Below are positions 47,829 to 60,061 of a stretch of DNA of 64,000 nucleotides, in pieces. Made by a program: the position numbers and the translations under genes. The first letter of the stretch is position 1; every line of letters begins with the position of its first letter. The stretch comes from Blastomyces gilchristii SLH14081 (Eukaryota; Ascomycota; Eurotiomycetes; Onygenales; Ajellomycetaceae), in assembly GCF_000003855.2 (NCBI RefSeq), contig NW_003101680.1:3167753-3231752 (forward strand), in the 5' to 3' direction. Under the pieces are notes generated by a model. The model made no database searches and was not told the DNA's origin. It worked only from the letters and a program-made list of their open reading frames with translations.

Positions 47829-47849
47829 CTGAGAACTTTTAGTTCCCAG
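47829..47849 (-). other. Stem-loop near the LINE 3' end, copy 1
   Basis: Minus strand CTGGGAACT-AAA-AGTTCTCAG, a 9-bp stem with one G-U pair. The same structure is perfect in the second copy at 59983-60003. Confidence 0.6.
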
Positions 47850-48139
47850 GGTTTTTCCTATATCTGTAAAGTTAACTATTATACATTCATCAATTTCAGA
47901 TATGCAAAATCAGAAAATTCCAGCTCAGAATATAAAAACCATTTACAAATTGCAGTGTTTTAACATCTTCTGATACTTTGAAATCATTTGACAATATCAT
48001 GACAAAGGAAAAGAGAACACAGTCTTAAAGATAGACACATTAAATAGATAGATAGAAAGAAATTGAAAGGAAAAGATAAAGTAAAGAAAGACTGTAACAA
48101 AACAAATTATTAAAAGATAGTATATAGCTATTTTAACAG

Positions 48140-51100
48140 ACTATATCTGATTGATTTCCTCCTCTTCATATTCAGATAATTCTGAATTTAGCCATTTTCT
48201 TGTAGCTGCTTGAGTTTCTGATAGAAAGTCTATTAAGTATTTAATTCCTGTCTCAGTTGAGAATAAGAATCTCATATTTAATTGATTTAGATCATACTTC
48301 TCTTTCAATCTGACTCTGAGACTATTGTATAATACACAGTGTATTACAATATACTCAGAATTCTTATTTGTATTGCAGAATGAGCATTCTATTGAGTCAA
48401 ATCTATCATCAAATCTTTGTATATATAAGATTTGAAATAGCCATGTCCTAGTTTCAGCTGTATTATAGATGAGAATATTTTCTTTTTACATTTAATTGAA
48501 CAAGATTTTCACTTGAGTTTTGTTTTAAATCTTGAATAATGTATACTCTTCTTTTGTTTCTGCCAGCTTTCATTTCACTTGTCTAAACAAGATTCTTTTA
48601 TTTTTCTCTTTATAAAAGATCAGAACATAATTTTTTGAATAGATCTGCTTAATTCTGCACCCTTTTTTACAGCTGAATCAGTCAATTCATTGTCATGAAT
48701 ATTCATATGAGCAGGAACTCAGTGCAGATGAATTATCAGCTTTGATATTCTTCTCTTTTGAATTTTCAAAACAGAGTTTAAGATCAGTTCAAGATTCATT
48801 TGATTATTATGAATCTGACTATTTCTAAGTCTTTTTAAAGCAGCTTGATCATCAGAGAATATTCATGCCTCTTTCAAACAATTTCCTCTTTTATGAGATT
48901 TTATTTCAATAAGTTTGAAAGCTTTCACTATTGTAAATAGTTCAGCATCAAAGACTTCAGATTCACAGCCTAGATTTCAGAAATCTGAGATAAAATTAAT
49001 ATTATCTTCAGTATAAGCAATGTCTGCATCTAATTTATTCAAATTCTCATTTTTTGAGTCATCTGAATAAATCAGAATAGAGTCTTTTATATTGATTGTA
49101 GAGATTCTCTTCAAATGCTGTTCATATTCTTTCTCTTTTGATAGTTCACTTATTTATAAGTCTATAAGAGATTCAAGCTTTTCTCTTCAGAGAGATAACT
49201 TCTCATGATCAACTTTTTCAATATTTAGAGAAGAGAATTGATTTTTAATCAGAGAGCATAGTCTGTACAGTTGAGAAGGCATTTTCTTTGAAGAATTATT
49301 TTCATTTCAATCAAGAAATCTATTTCAATCCAGTTCATTTTCAGAGTTAATTGATGAAAATGAAGAAGAGACTCTTTCTCTGATTATATGATTTAAGCTC
49401 ATCTTTACAACTCTCAGAGCATAGTTTATACAGGCCTTTTCAAATCTAATAGCAGAAGAAGGAATTGAAGCTTCAGTTTTCATTGCTTTAATAGAAGATG
49501 ATTTGAATGCTTTCAGCATTCTTCTCAAGGCTCTGTTTTGCAGACTTTGAAAGAGTTCAGTGAAATTCTCTTGATTATTTCATCAAACTTGAACTTCATA
49601 ATCAGCTACTGATGTAATACAGGTTATATATAACTGTCTCATAGTCTGAAAGAATAGACCTCTCTCTGTATTTGATAGTCTGATTATGTTATTTAATAAT
49701 CTTTCTGCCTTGACAGTTCTTTGTTGAATGTGATATTTAAAATTCAACTTGAAGTTTAATCATACTTCTAATTATTTGATATTTACACTGGGTTTAATCT
49801 CTCTATTTAAAAGAGTTAGAGATAGTTCTTTCTCATTGAATCTAGAAAAGAAATGAATTAACTCAGTTTTATTCATATCAAATTGAATTTAATTGATATC
49901 TGCTCTAACAAAGATTTTCTTTGCAGCTTCTTCAATCACTTTCAAATTCTCTTTAATAGTTTTTGAGCTGTAGACTAGATCAATATCATTCATATAACTC
50001 AGAGATCACACTATTCTCATATTTCTATTTTTGAATAGATATACAGTGTATATTGTAAATAAAATGAGTGAGATTGAAGATTCTTGTGATACTTCTATTT
50101 TTATCTCAGTCTTATCTTGTTTCATTCTATCAAAGAAGAGTTGTATAATTCTTTTAGATATAAAACAGTTAACTCATTTTATTAAAGAAAGTGACAGTTT
50201 TAATATCTTCAATATCTGAATTAACTTTGACTTTGAAACATGATCAAATACTTCTTTTATATCAATAAAAACTGCAGTTGAGACCAGACTCTCATACTTT
50301 GCTATTTGAATATTATAAACAACTGAGAGAACAGTGTTAATTGCAGAACACTGTTTTCTACCTCTCATTTATTCACTGAATAAAAGAGAATCACTTATAG
50401 AGCTTATAAAAGATAGTTAAGTAGCTATTATCTTTTCTAAAACCTTTTCTAGACAGTTCAATAGAGATATTACTCTATATGACTTAGAAATTGAAGTTTT
50501 TCTATTAGATTTTGCAAGAATCACTTCAGTGGCTTCTCTCCAGCATTTAGAATGATATTCATTTTTCAAGAGATTGAAAAAGAGCTCAAAATATTCATTC
50601 TTTAAGTAGAGATATGTATTTTGAATAATCAAGTGATTAATTGAATCAGGCCCTGCAGCAGTCTTAACTGAACTTGAGAAGATAGCTGACTCTAGTTCAT
50701 CTTGAGTAAGATCAGACCATTCTCAGTCATTTTCATCAATATAGTTGAGATATGATATATTCTCTTCCTCTGAATCTGAATCTGATGAGTTTTGAAAGAG
50801 AGTTCTTATAAAAGCTTGACATTTTTTCTCAAAAGAGTTTGCTGTATATGATTCATTCTGAAACTCATATTCTAAGATTGGAAGTTTTGCTACACTTCTT
50901 GTTTTAGTATAGTTAAAAGCTTTAAAAACTTCTTTTTCTTATGCTTCTTTAAGAAATTTATTTCAGCAGTCTGTTTTAGCTTTTTTAATATCTGAAAAAT
51001 ATTCATTTCTGACAGCTTTAAACTCTTTATCAGAAATTATATCATTCTTTCAATCTCTTCTAGCAGTAGTCAATTGTTTTCTTTTAGATATGATATTCTC

Positions 51101-52080
51101 ATTTCATCAAGGTTTTAAATACTCAGAAGACTTTCTCTTTGAAATATTATCTTTAACACTTGCTAGAATAATAGATGTAATAAGCTTCACTCTATTCTCA
51201 AGCATTTCATTTGAGATATCTTGACTAGGGTTTCAATACAGCTCACTCTGTCTTTCAGATTTTAACAGTTTTATACTTTCTTCAACTGCCTTCCAGTCAG
51301 CTTTTTCAAAGTTAAACTGATTAGAAAGAAGAGGATTTTCACTCATTTATTTCTCACTCAGTTCAATATCAAATTGAATAATCTCATAACCTGATTCTGA
51401 TGTCTCATTTGAATCAATAAATCAGTTTACAAGTCTTTTTTCTATTAGATTTTGTGATATGAAGATTAGATCTATAATAGATTTCTGTTTCATGTCTTTT
51501 CTAAAGAATGTTTGTTAATCAGACTTGTTAACTAAATTCATTGAATGCTTAAAGATTCATTCAATCAGATTATCAGCTCTTACTGCTCTTTTGCATTCTG
51601 AATTTCATCAGAGATGATGTGCATTGAAATCTTCTACAATTATAGAGTTTCTTGATAAAGTTATATTCAGAAATTCTCTATTAATTGTTCAGATGTTATT
51701 ATTTTTCTTCAATGACTTTTCATTATAGATATTTATAAGCTGTATAGTATCAAACTCATTCTCTTTATCTATAATATCACTCATCAGAATATCAGAGTCA
51801 GACATGATATCAAATCTTAGATTAAATTGATATCTTGATCTCTTTCTTTTATAGATCACTACTCTCAACTTTATCTCAGACTTTTGAGATAAAAAGCAGT
51901 AGTAGCTTGAATGAGAAATAACATATTTTTACTCAGCATCAAAATTCAGCTTCTGAAGCAGTATAAAATTAACTTTTTATTCAAATGCAATTCAAAGACA
52001 AGAATAAATATAATTTAAGTTTCTATTCACATTATTTTGAATAAATGTGATTTTTGAAGATTTTTTAAACTTTTTTTATT
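48140..52080 (-). pseudogene. LINE ORF2 (endonuclease, reverse transcriptase, RNase H), broken
   Basis: Minus-strand landmarks in order: a start-region remnant IFIQNNVNRNLNYIYSCL (about 52000) like the N-terminus of the apurinic-type endonuclease; RT block FIDIKEVFDHVSKSKLIQIL (about 50250); RT catalytic block SYMNDIDLVYS (about 50000), where the family has a DD pair; RNase H HWVPAHMNIHDNELTDSAVK-like block (about 48700, W now a stop); and near 48400 the C-x2-C...H...C motif readable in the second copy as CSFCNTNENPEHIVMHC. Many TGA stops. Not functional. Confidence 0.8.
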
Positions 52081-52249
52081 GTTTTTGTTGTATATTCATA
52101 CTAAAAGAGAGTAGAGTAGAATCTAATTACTATTATCAGATAGTAGATTATAACTGTTCTGAAAAGTAGAAATCTCAACTGCTTACATTATATCTAGTTT
52201 ATCATCAGAGTCATTTCTCAATTCTCTAATCTTAACAGAAGTTTGAGAA

Positions 52250-53742
52250 TTCAAATTCTGTTTACATTTAGCTGAAGAATTGAAGTTTGAAAATCTAGAT
52301 AGTTAAGAGTTTCTTCTTTTTAAGCTTACAGTTGTGAGTTTACTGACTTGACTATTCTCTTCAGTTCTAGATTTACTTTGAGCTTCATCTTTTCTTCAGT
52401 TCTTTTGAGTTCTTGAAGTAAATATACATTCTTTTGAGCTAGATGCATGTTTTTCTTTGCAATTAGAGCATTTAAGCAAAGTATGTTGATATATTTTATC
52501 TCTTTTTAAGTATATTTCATATTTATGCTCACTAGTTTTGTGATCTCTTGCACAGAATGCACATTTTGAGTCTCTGAAATAGAAGATTATAAAGTGTTCA
52601 TATCTTTGACAGTTTGAACACTGTATTTGAGCTTTGAGATTCATTCTTGAGTCTTTATATTCATGAACTCTCATTTTCAAATCTGCTACTCTTACTTCAG
52701 AGATCTTTGACTGTTCAAGTGTCTTTATATATACTAGAACAGAGACATTTCTTCTGCTTTGTCTGAACTCAATTGAATTTAGTCATACAGGCTCTTTTCT
52801 CAGTTAAATGAAGTTATATTCTTCTAATTTATTTTTGAGAAGTAGCATTTCTTCTTCACAGTCAAAAATTTCAACTGAAATATTATAAAGAATGAATTTG
52901 TCTCACTTTTCATCTCTCTCAGATAGAATTATTGTGTTTAACAAAGATTCTATTACTGATTTTCAGAGATTCTCATTCTGAATAAGGAATTCTGCACTGA
53001 ATTCAGGCATTGTGATCAGAATGATGAAGTTTTCAAAGAAGAATAGCTTAATTGAAGCTATAACTGGTTTTTGAACTTCAATATCAGTCATTAACTGAGA
53101 AAAGAACTGCTGATTGATTTCATTTCTAATTCTGAAAATGAGATTTGAGTTTAGCTTATTTCTCTGCAATATATCCTGATTTGAGACTTTGAGAATAAGT
53201 CTTCTATTTCTGAAGATTTGAAGATTTTTCTCTTTTTGCATTTTTTTCTTCACTCTTCTATCACTAGAAGTATGAGCAGTATTCTTCTCAGTTTTCTCAG
53301 AATTTTGAGCAGGTTTTGAGATAGCAGATTTAGAGATAGCAGATTTAGAGACAGCAGATTCAGCTGCTTAAGCATATATTTTCTTCTGATTTAAAGAAGA
53401 AGAAGAAGAAGAAGTAGAAAAGAAAGAAGAGCAAACTGAAGAGTCAGTGATTGTATTAGAAATTTTCAAAGTTTTTTAAACTGTGTTTGAAATTCTAAGT
53501 TTGAACTTGATCACTTTCTGTAGTTGTCTAGCCTGAGTATGAAGAATTAACAGAACTTCTTCATTCATCTCACTCAGACACTGCTTTTCAAGAATTTTAC
53601 TTGCTTTTTCAAGTTTCTGTATTTCAAGAACTTGTTATTTCTCTATTTCTTCTTTCTTTCTTCTCTTCAGAATTTCAATCTCAGAAATAGCATTTGAGAA
53701 AGTATTCTTTTTCACATCAACTGAGTGTACTTTTGAACTCAT
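52250..53742 (-). pseudogene. LINE ORF1 (Gag-like, zinc knuckles), broken
   Basis: Begins MSSKVHSVDVKKNTFSN at 53742. The middle (52963-53253) is basic and helical. The C-terminal part (52396-52680) holds CSNCQRYEHFIIFYFRDSKC, then CAFCARDHKTSEH and CSNCKEKHASSSKEC, i.e. repeated C-x2-C...H...C knuckles typical of LINE ORF1 nucleic-acid-binding proteins. Stops by transition mutation interrupt it. Confidence 0.75.
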
Positions 53743-53990
53743 TGTTCTTACTCAATGAAAAGTTGATCAGACTAATTCAATTGAGATATTTATTAAACTC
53801 TTTTTGAATTGAAAAGTTGATTAGACTGTTTCAATTAAGAGGTTTCTAAGTCTGTTTTCAATTGAAAAGTTAGTCAGACTATTTCAAAAGAAGAATAACA
53901 GACTTTTGTGTATAAAACACCTGATTTTTTTCACACTAGTTCAGTAACTAGGTTAGATTTTTGAAGAGAATTTAATAAACTAAAATTGAT

Positions 53991-54936
53991 TTTTAAGATA
54001 AATTAATAAAATCTTTATAATCTCTTTCTTGGGATACAGTGAGAAAAAGTATGATATCAATTAATAGTAAATCAGATGATATGATAGTTTTTGAGAGAAA
54101 AACTGACAAAAAATAAATTAATTTTTTGCAGAGAAATTGATTAAAACTATTCAATTTTATTCTAAATTATTCAATTCTTCTCACACAATAAGTGTACAAC
54201 TCAAATCAGTTAATAAAGAGTGTAAAAAAGAATTAAGTATTAATGAAAGCTCTTCAGTCACTGAAAAAGTAATTCTTACTTAAAAGAATATGAAATTATA
54301 ACAGAAAACAACTCTGTTTTTAATTCTTTGTAAGAATATTGTATAAAATCTAGAGAAAAACATCTTACTTTTTTAAGAGAAGTAAAAAACTATTTTTAAA
54401 ATCTTTTTTTTGTATTAACTGCTGCAGAAGAATGAGATAGAAACTGCTAAGATATACACTACTGTATATTCTCTATCAAGACTTTTTCTCTTCAGAGTCT
54501 TGATATTATAGAGAATATAAGTCTGTTTCTATATAATAATATAAATATTGTCAGTGAGATGTAGAGGAACTAGTTATTTATATCTTAAAATAAAAGACTT
54601 TGTCAATGATTATATCAATATAGAGTTAATTCTCAAATTTAATAGAAATCTAGTATTGCTGTTCTCAATCCCTTGCAGAATCTATTGAATATTGAGATAT
54701 TAAAACTAGATTTAATATATCTCACTGTGCAGGGATCAAAGGCTCAGTCAGATCTTGAAGTATACTGATTTTATAGTTGTTGTGTCTGCTGATTATGTAT
54801 CAAGTACAGTTGCTGAGGTATCTTTTTGTACTTTTCTGTCAGGGATGAGCCAGATTGAGAGGGGTGATATGAGGGTGAGACTTGATGTTGATGTCTAGAT
54901 ACACTGAAGACAGACTGTGGAGATTACACTTCAGAA
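53991..54936. other. AT-rich DNA with a large imperfect hairpin and a partial repeat copy
   Basis: No gene. 54466-54518 is an inverted repeat (arms ATATTCTCTAT...CAAGACT and AGTCTTGATA...). 54785-54895 is the mutated copy of a segment that recurs 154 bp downstream. It may include the 5' part of the LINE or of the Gypsy element. Confidence 0.5.
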
Positions 54937-55416
54937 GTGGCTGTTGATTATATGCTTGATATTATTGCTGAGGTATCTTTTTGTATTTTTCTGCCGGGGA
55001 TGGGCCAGATTAGGAAGGGCGGTACAAGGGTGAGACTTGGCATTGATGTTCTGGAACATCAAAGATGGACAGGGTTTTCGCAGAGGTCACTCCTCAGATA
55101 TCTCCACAACTACAGATCGGGGATCTTCCAAAATCGAGAAGATTGGTGCATATGGCTAGGTCTCTTCACCTTACAATTTGTATGGCAATTTGGCCCGGGG
55201 TTGTGGTGTGGTAGGGGAGAATGGGGGATAATCCCACGCAGGAGTTCCGAACGACGTCTGGTTCACGTTTGGCTGGATAACTCCACCACCACACAGGGTA
55301 TGCGGTCGGCGATGGGGTCAAAATGCTCGTATGATCGAGGGCTTTTCGATGGATCTATCGGCGGGTTCTTATTCGAAAAATCGAGCGAGTTCGTGGTGGA
55401 GCGGTGTGCTTTGTAG
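54937..55416 (+). other. GC-normal island with a 160-codon open frame, origin unknown
   Basis: Surrounded on both sides by AT-rich decayed DNA, this segment keeps CpG and CC. The plus frame is open for 160 codons (MAVDYMLDIIAEVSFCIFLP to FEKSSEFVVERCAL) with no domain I recognise. The minus strand also has protein-like stretches (SPRSYEHFDPIADRIP). Its first 110 bp are the better-preserved copy of a 154-bp-offset direct repeat. It could be captured host DNA, part of the Gypsy 5' region that escaped mutation, or a recent insertion. Coding status is unproven. Confidence 0.35.
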
Positions 55417-57229
55417 ATGAAATTATCATGATAAATAACTGATAAAAAGATAAATCTTACAGATCTGAAGTGATATTCATTCTTATAAATATGAAATGAG
55501 TTTTTCAAATAAATCTTGTACAACTTTGAGAAAGTGAATATATGAGATAAGTATTATAAACACTTCACTAAGTATAGATAAGTAAGTGATCTTATATTAT
55601 ACTTTATATACTTCAGCTTATACTATCTTATATTGAATGAAAAGCTTTTAACATCTTTCTATTTATAGATCTTCATTCATAATCTTATACCTGAGTTAAG
55701 AGTGAAATGAAAATGCTTAATCTTATAATCAGACACAGTGAAAGAAGTATATAATATTCTCATTGTATAAGAATAAGTGAGTCAATTGTAATAGAAAATA
55801 CTGTAATTGAGTATATTTTAGTGAAGAATAGATAATTAGACTTTTATAATATAAGTCATATATCTGAATACAATGAATCTAGATCTGAATGTTATTATTA
55901 AAGCACTGAATTCTCTAAAAAAGAGATTCTCTGAGTGAAAATCTTGATATTATAAGTATTGAGCTTGCTTCAACTGCAGATGCTAAAATCATGATATAAA
56001 AGATTATACTCAGTATATATAGTTAAGAGAAGTAAGAGAGTTAAAAAACTAATAGAATCAGTGAGTTTGAAAACACTCACTGATATTCTATGAAAAGTCT
56101 TTAAAATGAAAGAGATACTCATGTTAGATAATTCTCTGAATTCTATAAATACTAAGAGAAAGCAGGCTTCTGAATAAGATATAAGTGAGAATGATGAAGT
56201 AAATACTTATCTCAATGTCTTAAGATCTGAAATGTTAATGTATAAGAAACACTTAAGTAAGAATTAAGAGATAACTGTAAAAGTATTAACAGACACAGAA
56301 GCTTCTATATAATATATTAATAATTATATAATCTGAAGACTGAAAGAAGTTCACTAAGTGAAGAATCTCTGATGTATAAGATTATCTGATAACTGATATT
56401 TAATATCATCTGTAAGAGTAAGAGTTCTCTTGCACTTTGAAGAATGATCTTGCTATATTTGAGTGTGAGAGTTGTAGAATATGAAATATAATCTTATTCT
56501 CAGACTTAATTGATTTCAAAGATTCAATCTGCAGATTCAATGATGTACATGTCATATACAGTTAACTGATAGAAAGAAAACAGTTTATATAATTCTATCA
56601 ACTGATATAAGAAGAACATTTCATATCTCTAATATAGAAGAATTAAATCTGCTTATACATTAATAAGTAAAGAGAATAATTCACAAGATCTCATTCAAAA
56701 GTATTCTGTATATCATACAGAATCTGAAAGTAAAGAAAATCGAGATAAAGAATATACAGAAGAATAAGTGTATAAAGAAGCTTCTGAAGAAGTATGAGAA
56801 GATCTTCTGAATAGATCTTTCACTGAAATTGCTGTCAGAATGAGAATTTATACATGAGATTAACACAGAGGATATAAAATTAATCAATCAGAATGTATAT
56901 TCTCTGTCACAAATGTATCTTGAAGAACAGAAGTGTCAGATCACAGATCTTCTAGAACATGATCTCATATGATTCTCATCAAGTGCATGAGACTTTTCAG
57001 TTCTATTTTTGAAAAAGACAGATGAGAAGTGATGAATATGTATTAATTATTAAGCACTTAACAAGCTTATGATCAAGAATGAATATTTACTATTATGAAT
57101 TCAATAACAGTTGAATATGATTGAAAATACTCAATATCTATTGAAGATCAATCTTCTCTCAGAATACTGACAGATCTGTATAAATGAACTGTCAGTTTCA
57201 TGAACTACATTTAATATATAATAAGAGAA

Positions 57230-57545
57230 GTTCAAATTTCTGATAATATCATTCAGTCTAACAAATGCATCTATTATCTTTCAAATAATAATGAATACAA
57301 TTCTTTATAAACAGAATGAAATCTCATATCTTATATATCTCAATGACATTCTAGTCTTTTCAAACTTATATAACAAATATCTGAAGTATCTTGATAAAAT
57401 GCTTATAACTCTGACAGAGTATAAGCTCTACATTAAATTAACAAAGTATGTGTTTGAAATGAAAGAGTTGAAGTTTATAAAATATATAGTGAATGATGAC
57501 TATATATATCTCATTCTGAAGAGATTGAATGTTATAGTGAATTAA
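57230..57545 (+). pseudogene. Gypsy reverse transcriptase fragment
   Basis: Reads FSLTNASIIFQIIMNTILYK, then YLIYLNDILVFSNLYNKYLK. This is the fingers/palm region of Gypsy RT, in which the family YLDDILVFS has become YLND (GAT to AAT), so the catalytic pair is lost. Upstream RT (56.6-57.2 kb) is present but full of stops. Confidence 0.85.
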
Positions 57546-58247
57546 CTGCAGTTGAGAAATGTATATTATATATAATAGTTTCTTGAGTTAATCTCATATT
57601 ACTGCAGATTCATCAAGAATTTTATATGAATATCTGCATCACTTTTAGATCTCTTAAGAGAAATGAATACAAATCCGTGAAAGAAGAAGTTTCATTCAAT
57701 TATCTGAAATACTGCATGTGAAGAGGCTTTTCTCACACTGAGAGAATGTATAATAATATTCTCAGTGCTTATTTAATTAGATCATGATAAATCTTTCTAT
57801 ATTGAAATAAACACATCTGAATGAGCTATCAGAGACACTCTTCTACAGATAAGCAAGAACAGCAAGCTGCACTCAGTAATGTATGATGATAGGAAACTAT
57901 CAGATACTGAGCTCAATTACTCAGTATATGAAAAGAAATTACTAGTGATCAAGCACATACTAGTGTTGTAAGATAGATATATTGATAATGAGTATATAAC
58001 AATGATGATCACAGATTATGAAAGTCTTATCTATCTATAATTAATAATAAAATCTTTCAAATACTTAGCACATTGAATCTCAGAGTTTCAAGTGTATAAT
58101 CTTCATATTAAATACTGAAAAAGATCAGATGCTGTGATATCTGATATAATCAGTTACAGACTCAATTTCATGAGTGAGAGTTCTGTGAATTAGATATAAG
58201 AGAAGTTCATATTAAACATACTGAGAGAGTGTAAGAAATCAGAATAA

Positions 58248-58853
58248 GTGAATATAATGATCTCTTGCTTAAAGAATAGCAAGATATCAGATAACAAACA
58301 TTTCATACAAGTAGTAGAAGAGATGCTTTCAAACTTCAAGCTGAGAAAATTGAAAAATGATGTTATACTTTACTGTGATCTAGAATATGTAAAAGCTCTC
58401 TATCTAGAATATTCATTTAGATGTGACTTGATGACTTGCATGCACAAGGAATTCAGTCACTTAGAAAGCTCTGAACTCATGAGTATACTTAAATCAAGAG
58501 TATACTGGCCAAGCATGGCTGAGAACATTCAGACATACACTCACAAGTGTCTGAATTGCCAGGTCATGAAAGAATCTAAGAAAGAATTAGAATGTGAGAA
58601 AGTATAATATCAGATAAAGTATATGATACAACTGTTTAAATGATGAAGAGTGAATCTCATAGACATATTACTACAAACATCAAATGAAAATTAATAAATA
58701 ATCACTGCTATTAATTATACTACTGACTGATCAGTTGCAAAAGCAGTTTCAGAGATAATAGAGAAGATAGTGATGAAGTTTCTATATAATGAGATCTATA
58801 TTAACTATAGAATATCACATGAGATTCTAACTGATAACAGTGTAAATCTCATA
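58248..58853 (+). pseudogene. Gypsy integrase, part before the LINE insertion
   Basis: The zinc-binding module HKEFSHLESSELMSILKSRV, then YWPSMAENIQTYTHKCLNCQ shows the H2C2 pattern. The core continues with YRISHEILTDNSVNLI up to the insertion point, where DNS is the remnant of the second catalytic Asp region. The first core segment (58610-58760) is broken by stops. Confidence 0.85.
58839..58853. repeat. Target-site duplication of the truncated LINE, left copy
   Basis: AGTGTAAATCTCATA, identical to 60062-60076. Confidence 0.9.
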
Positions 58854-59309
58854 TCTTGTTTAGACAAGTGGAATGAAAGCTGGCAGAAACAAAAGAAGAG
58901 TATACATTATTCAAGATTTGAAACAAAACCCAAGTGGAAATCTTGTTCAATTAAATGTAAAAAGAAAATATTCTCATCTATAATACAGCTGAAACTAGGA
59001 CATGGCTATTTCAAATCTTATATACAAAGATTTGATGATAGATTTGACTCAATAGAATGCTCATTCTGCAATACAAATGAGAATCCTGAGCATATTGTAA
59101 TGCACTGTGCATTATACAATAGTCTCAGAGCCAGATTGAAAGAGAAGTATGATCTAAATCAATTAAATATGAGATTCTTATTCTCAACTGAGACAGGAAT
59201 TAAATACTTAATAGACTTTCTATCAGAAACTCAAGCAGCTATAAGAAAATAGCTAAATTCAGAATTATCTGAATATGAAGAGGAGGAAATCAACCAGATA
59301 TAGTCTGTT

Positions 59310-59683
59310 ATTATTATTATTATTATTATTCTTCCATTATACTCATATGCAAGCGGAGCTTATGATGAGTCCTTGCGTGATGTTAAATACAGGTCAAGTG
59401 TTGGTTATACAGGAGGAAATACAGGTGTTGAGACCATGCCAAGATAACAAGAACATAGGAAAATACAAAGGAGTGACAATTAGATACATGCGATAATAAC
59501 TTCCCAGCCCAGGAACATAGAGCAATTCATTGAAGCGATTTGTACACCTCTGTATTTATTAGGAACCTGAGGTGCTTGAGTTCCGGATTTAATGCATTCC
59601 CTGCGGGTTTCGAACCCACGCGCCTTGGTTTCCCACGCCAAGGTGCTACCGGGTGGCCGCATTAACCATTCGGCCACCGGGGC
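59310..59683 (-). mobile_element. tRNA-derived SINE, copy 1, inserted in the LINE 3' region
   Basis: 374 bp on the minus strand: a tRNA-like head starting GCCCCGG with an A box (TGGCCGAATGG) and a B box (GGTTCGAAACC), an unrelated body, and a tail ending TATAATGGAAGAATAATAAT followed by more AAT units. A 14-bp duplication AGATATAGTCTGTT (59296-59309 and 59684-59697) flanks it. Base composition is normal, so it has largely escaped the decay of its host DNA. The internal Pol III boxes would drive transcription. The 65-codon frame through the head is not a gene. Confidence 0.93.
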
Positions 59684-59982
59684 AGATATAGTCTGTTAAA
59701 ACAGCTATATACTATCTTTTAATAATTTGTTTTGTTACAGTCTTTCTTTATTTTATCTTTTTCTTTCAATTTCTTTCTGTATATCTATTTAATGTGTCTA
59801 TCTTTAGGACTGTGTTCTCTTTTCCTTTGTCATGATATTGTCAAATGGTTTCAAAGTATGAGACAATGTTAAAACACTGCAATTTGTAAACAGTTTTTGT
59901 ATTCTGAGCTGGAATTTTCTGATTTTGCATATCTGATATTGATGAATGTATAATAGTTAACTTTACAGATATAGGAAAAACC

Positions 59983-60003
59983 CTGAGAACTGAAAGTTCT
60001 CAG
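59983..60003 (+). other. Stem-loop near the LINE 3' end, copy 2
   Basis: CTGAGAACT-GAA-AGTTCTCAG, a perfect 9-bp stem about 40 nt before the tail. LINE reverse transcriptases of several clades recognise a 3' stem-loop; that role here is inferred. Confidence 0.65.
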
Positions 60004-60061
60004 GTAGATGTCATAGTCTCTGACTGCATACATCTATAATTGAAGAATAATAATAATAATA

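Larger units (their letters stand above)
47769..53990 (-). mobile_element. Tad1-like LINE retrotransposon, near full length, inactivated
   Basis: On the minus strand the element runs ORF1 (Cys-rich), ORF2 (endonuclease, RT, RNase H, C-terminal Cys/His motif), a 3' UTR and a trinucleotide tail (plus-strand ATT repeat from 47769). The order is that of Tad1/I-type LINEs. The 3' half aligns with a second copy at 58854-60061 in the opposite orientation. The 5' end is uncertain and may extend toward 54.8 kb; I could not identify target duplications. Confidence 0.85.
58854..60061 (+). mobile_element. 5'-truncated Tad1-like LINE copy inserted in the Gypsy integrase
   Basis: Starts inside ORF2 (TCTTGTTTAGACAAGTGG, colinear with about 48582 of the minus-strand copy) and runs through the RNase H-distal region with CSFCNTNENPEHIVMHC, the 3' UTR and the hairpin to an (AAT)n tail. 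A 15-bp target duplication flanks it. 5' truncation plus a long duplication and a 3' repeat tail is the signature of target-primed reverse transcription. It is itself split by a SINE at 59310-59683. Confidence 0.93.
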
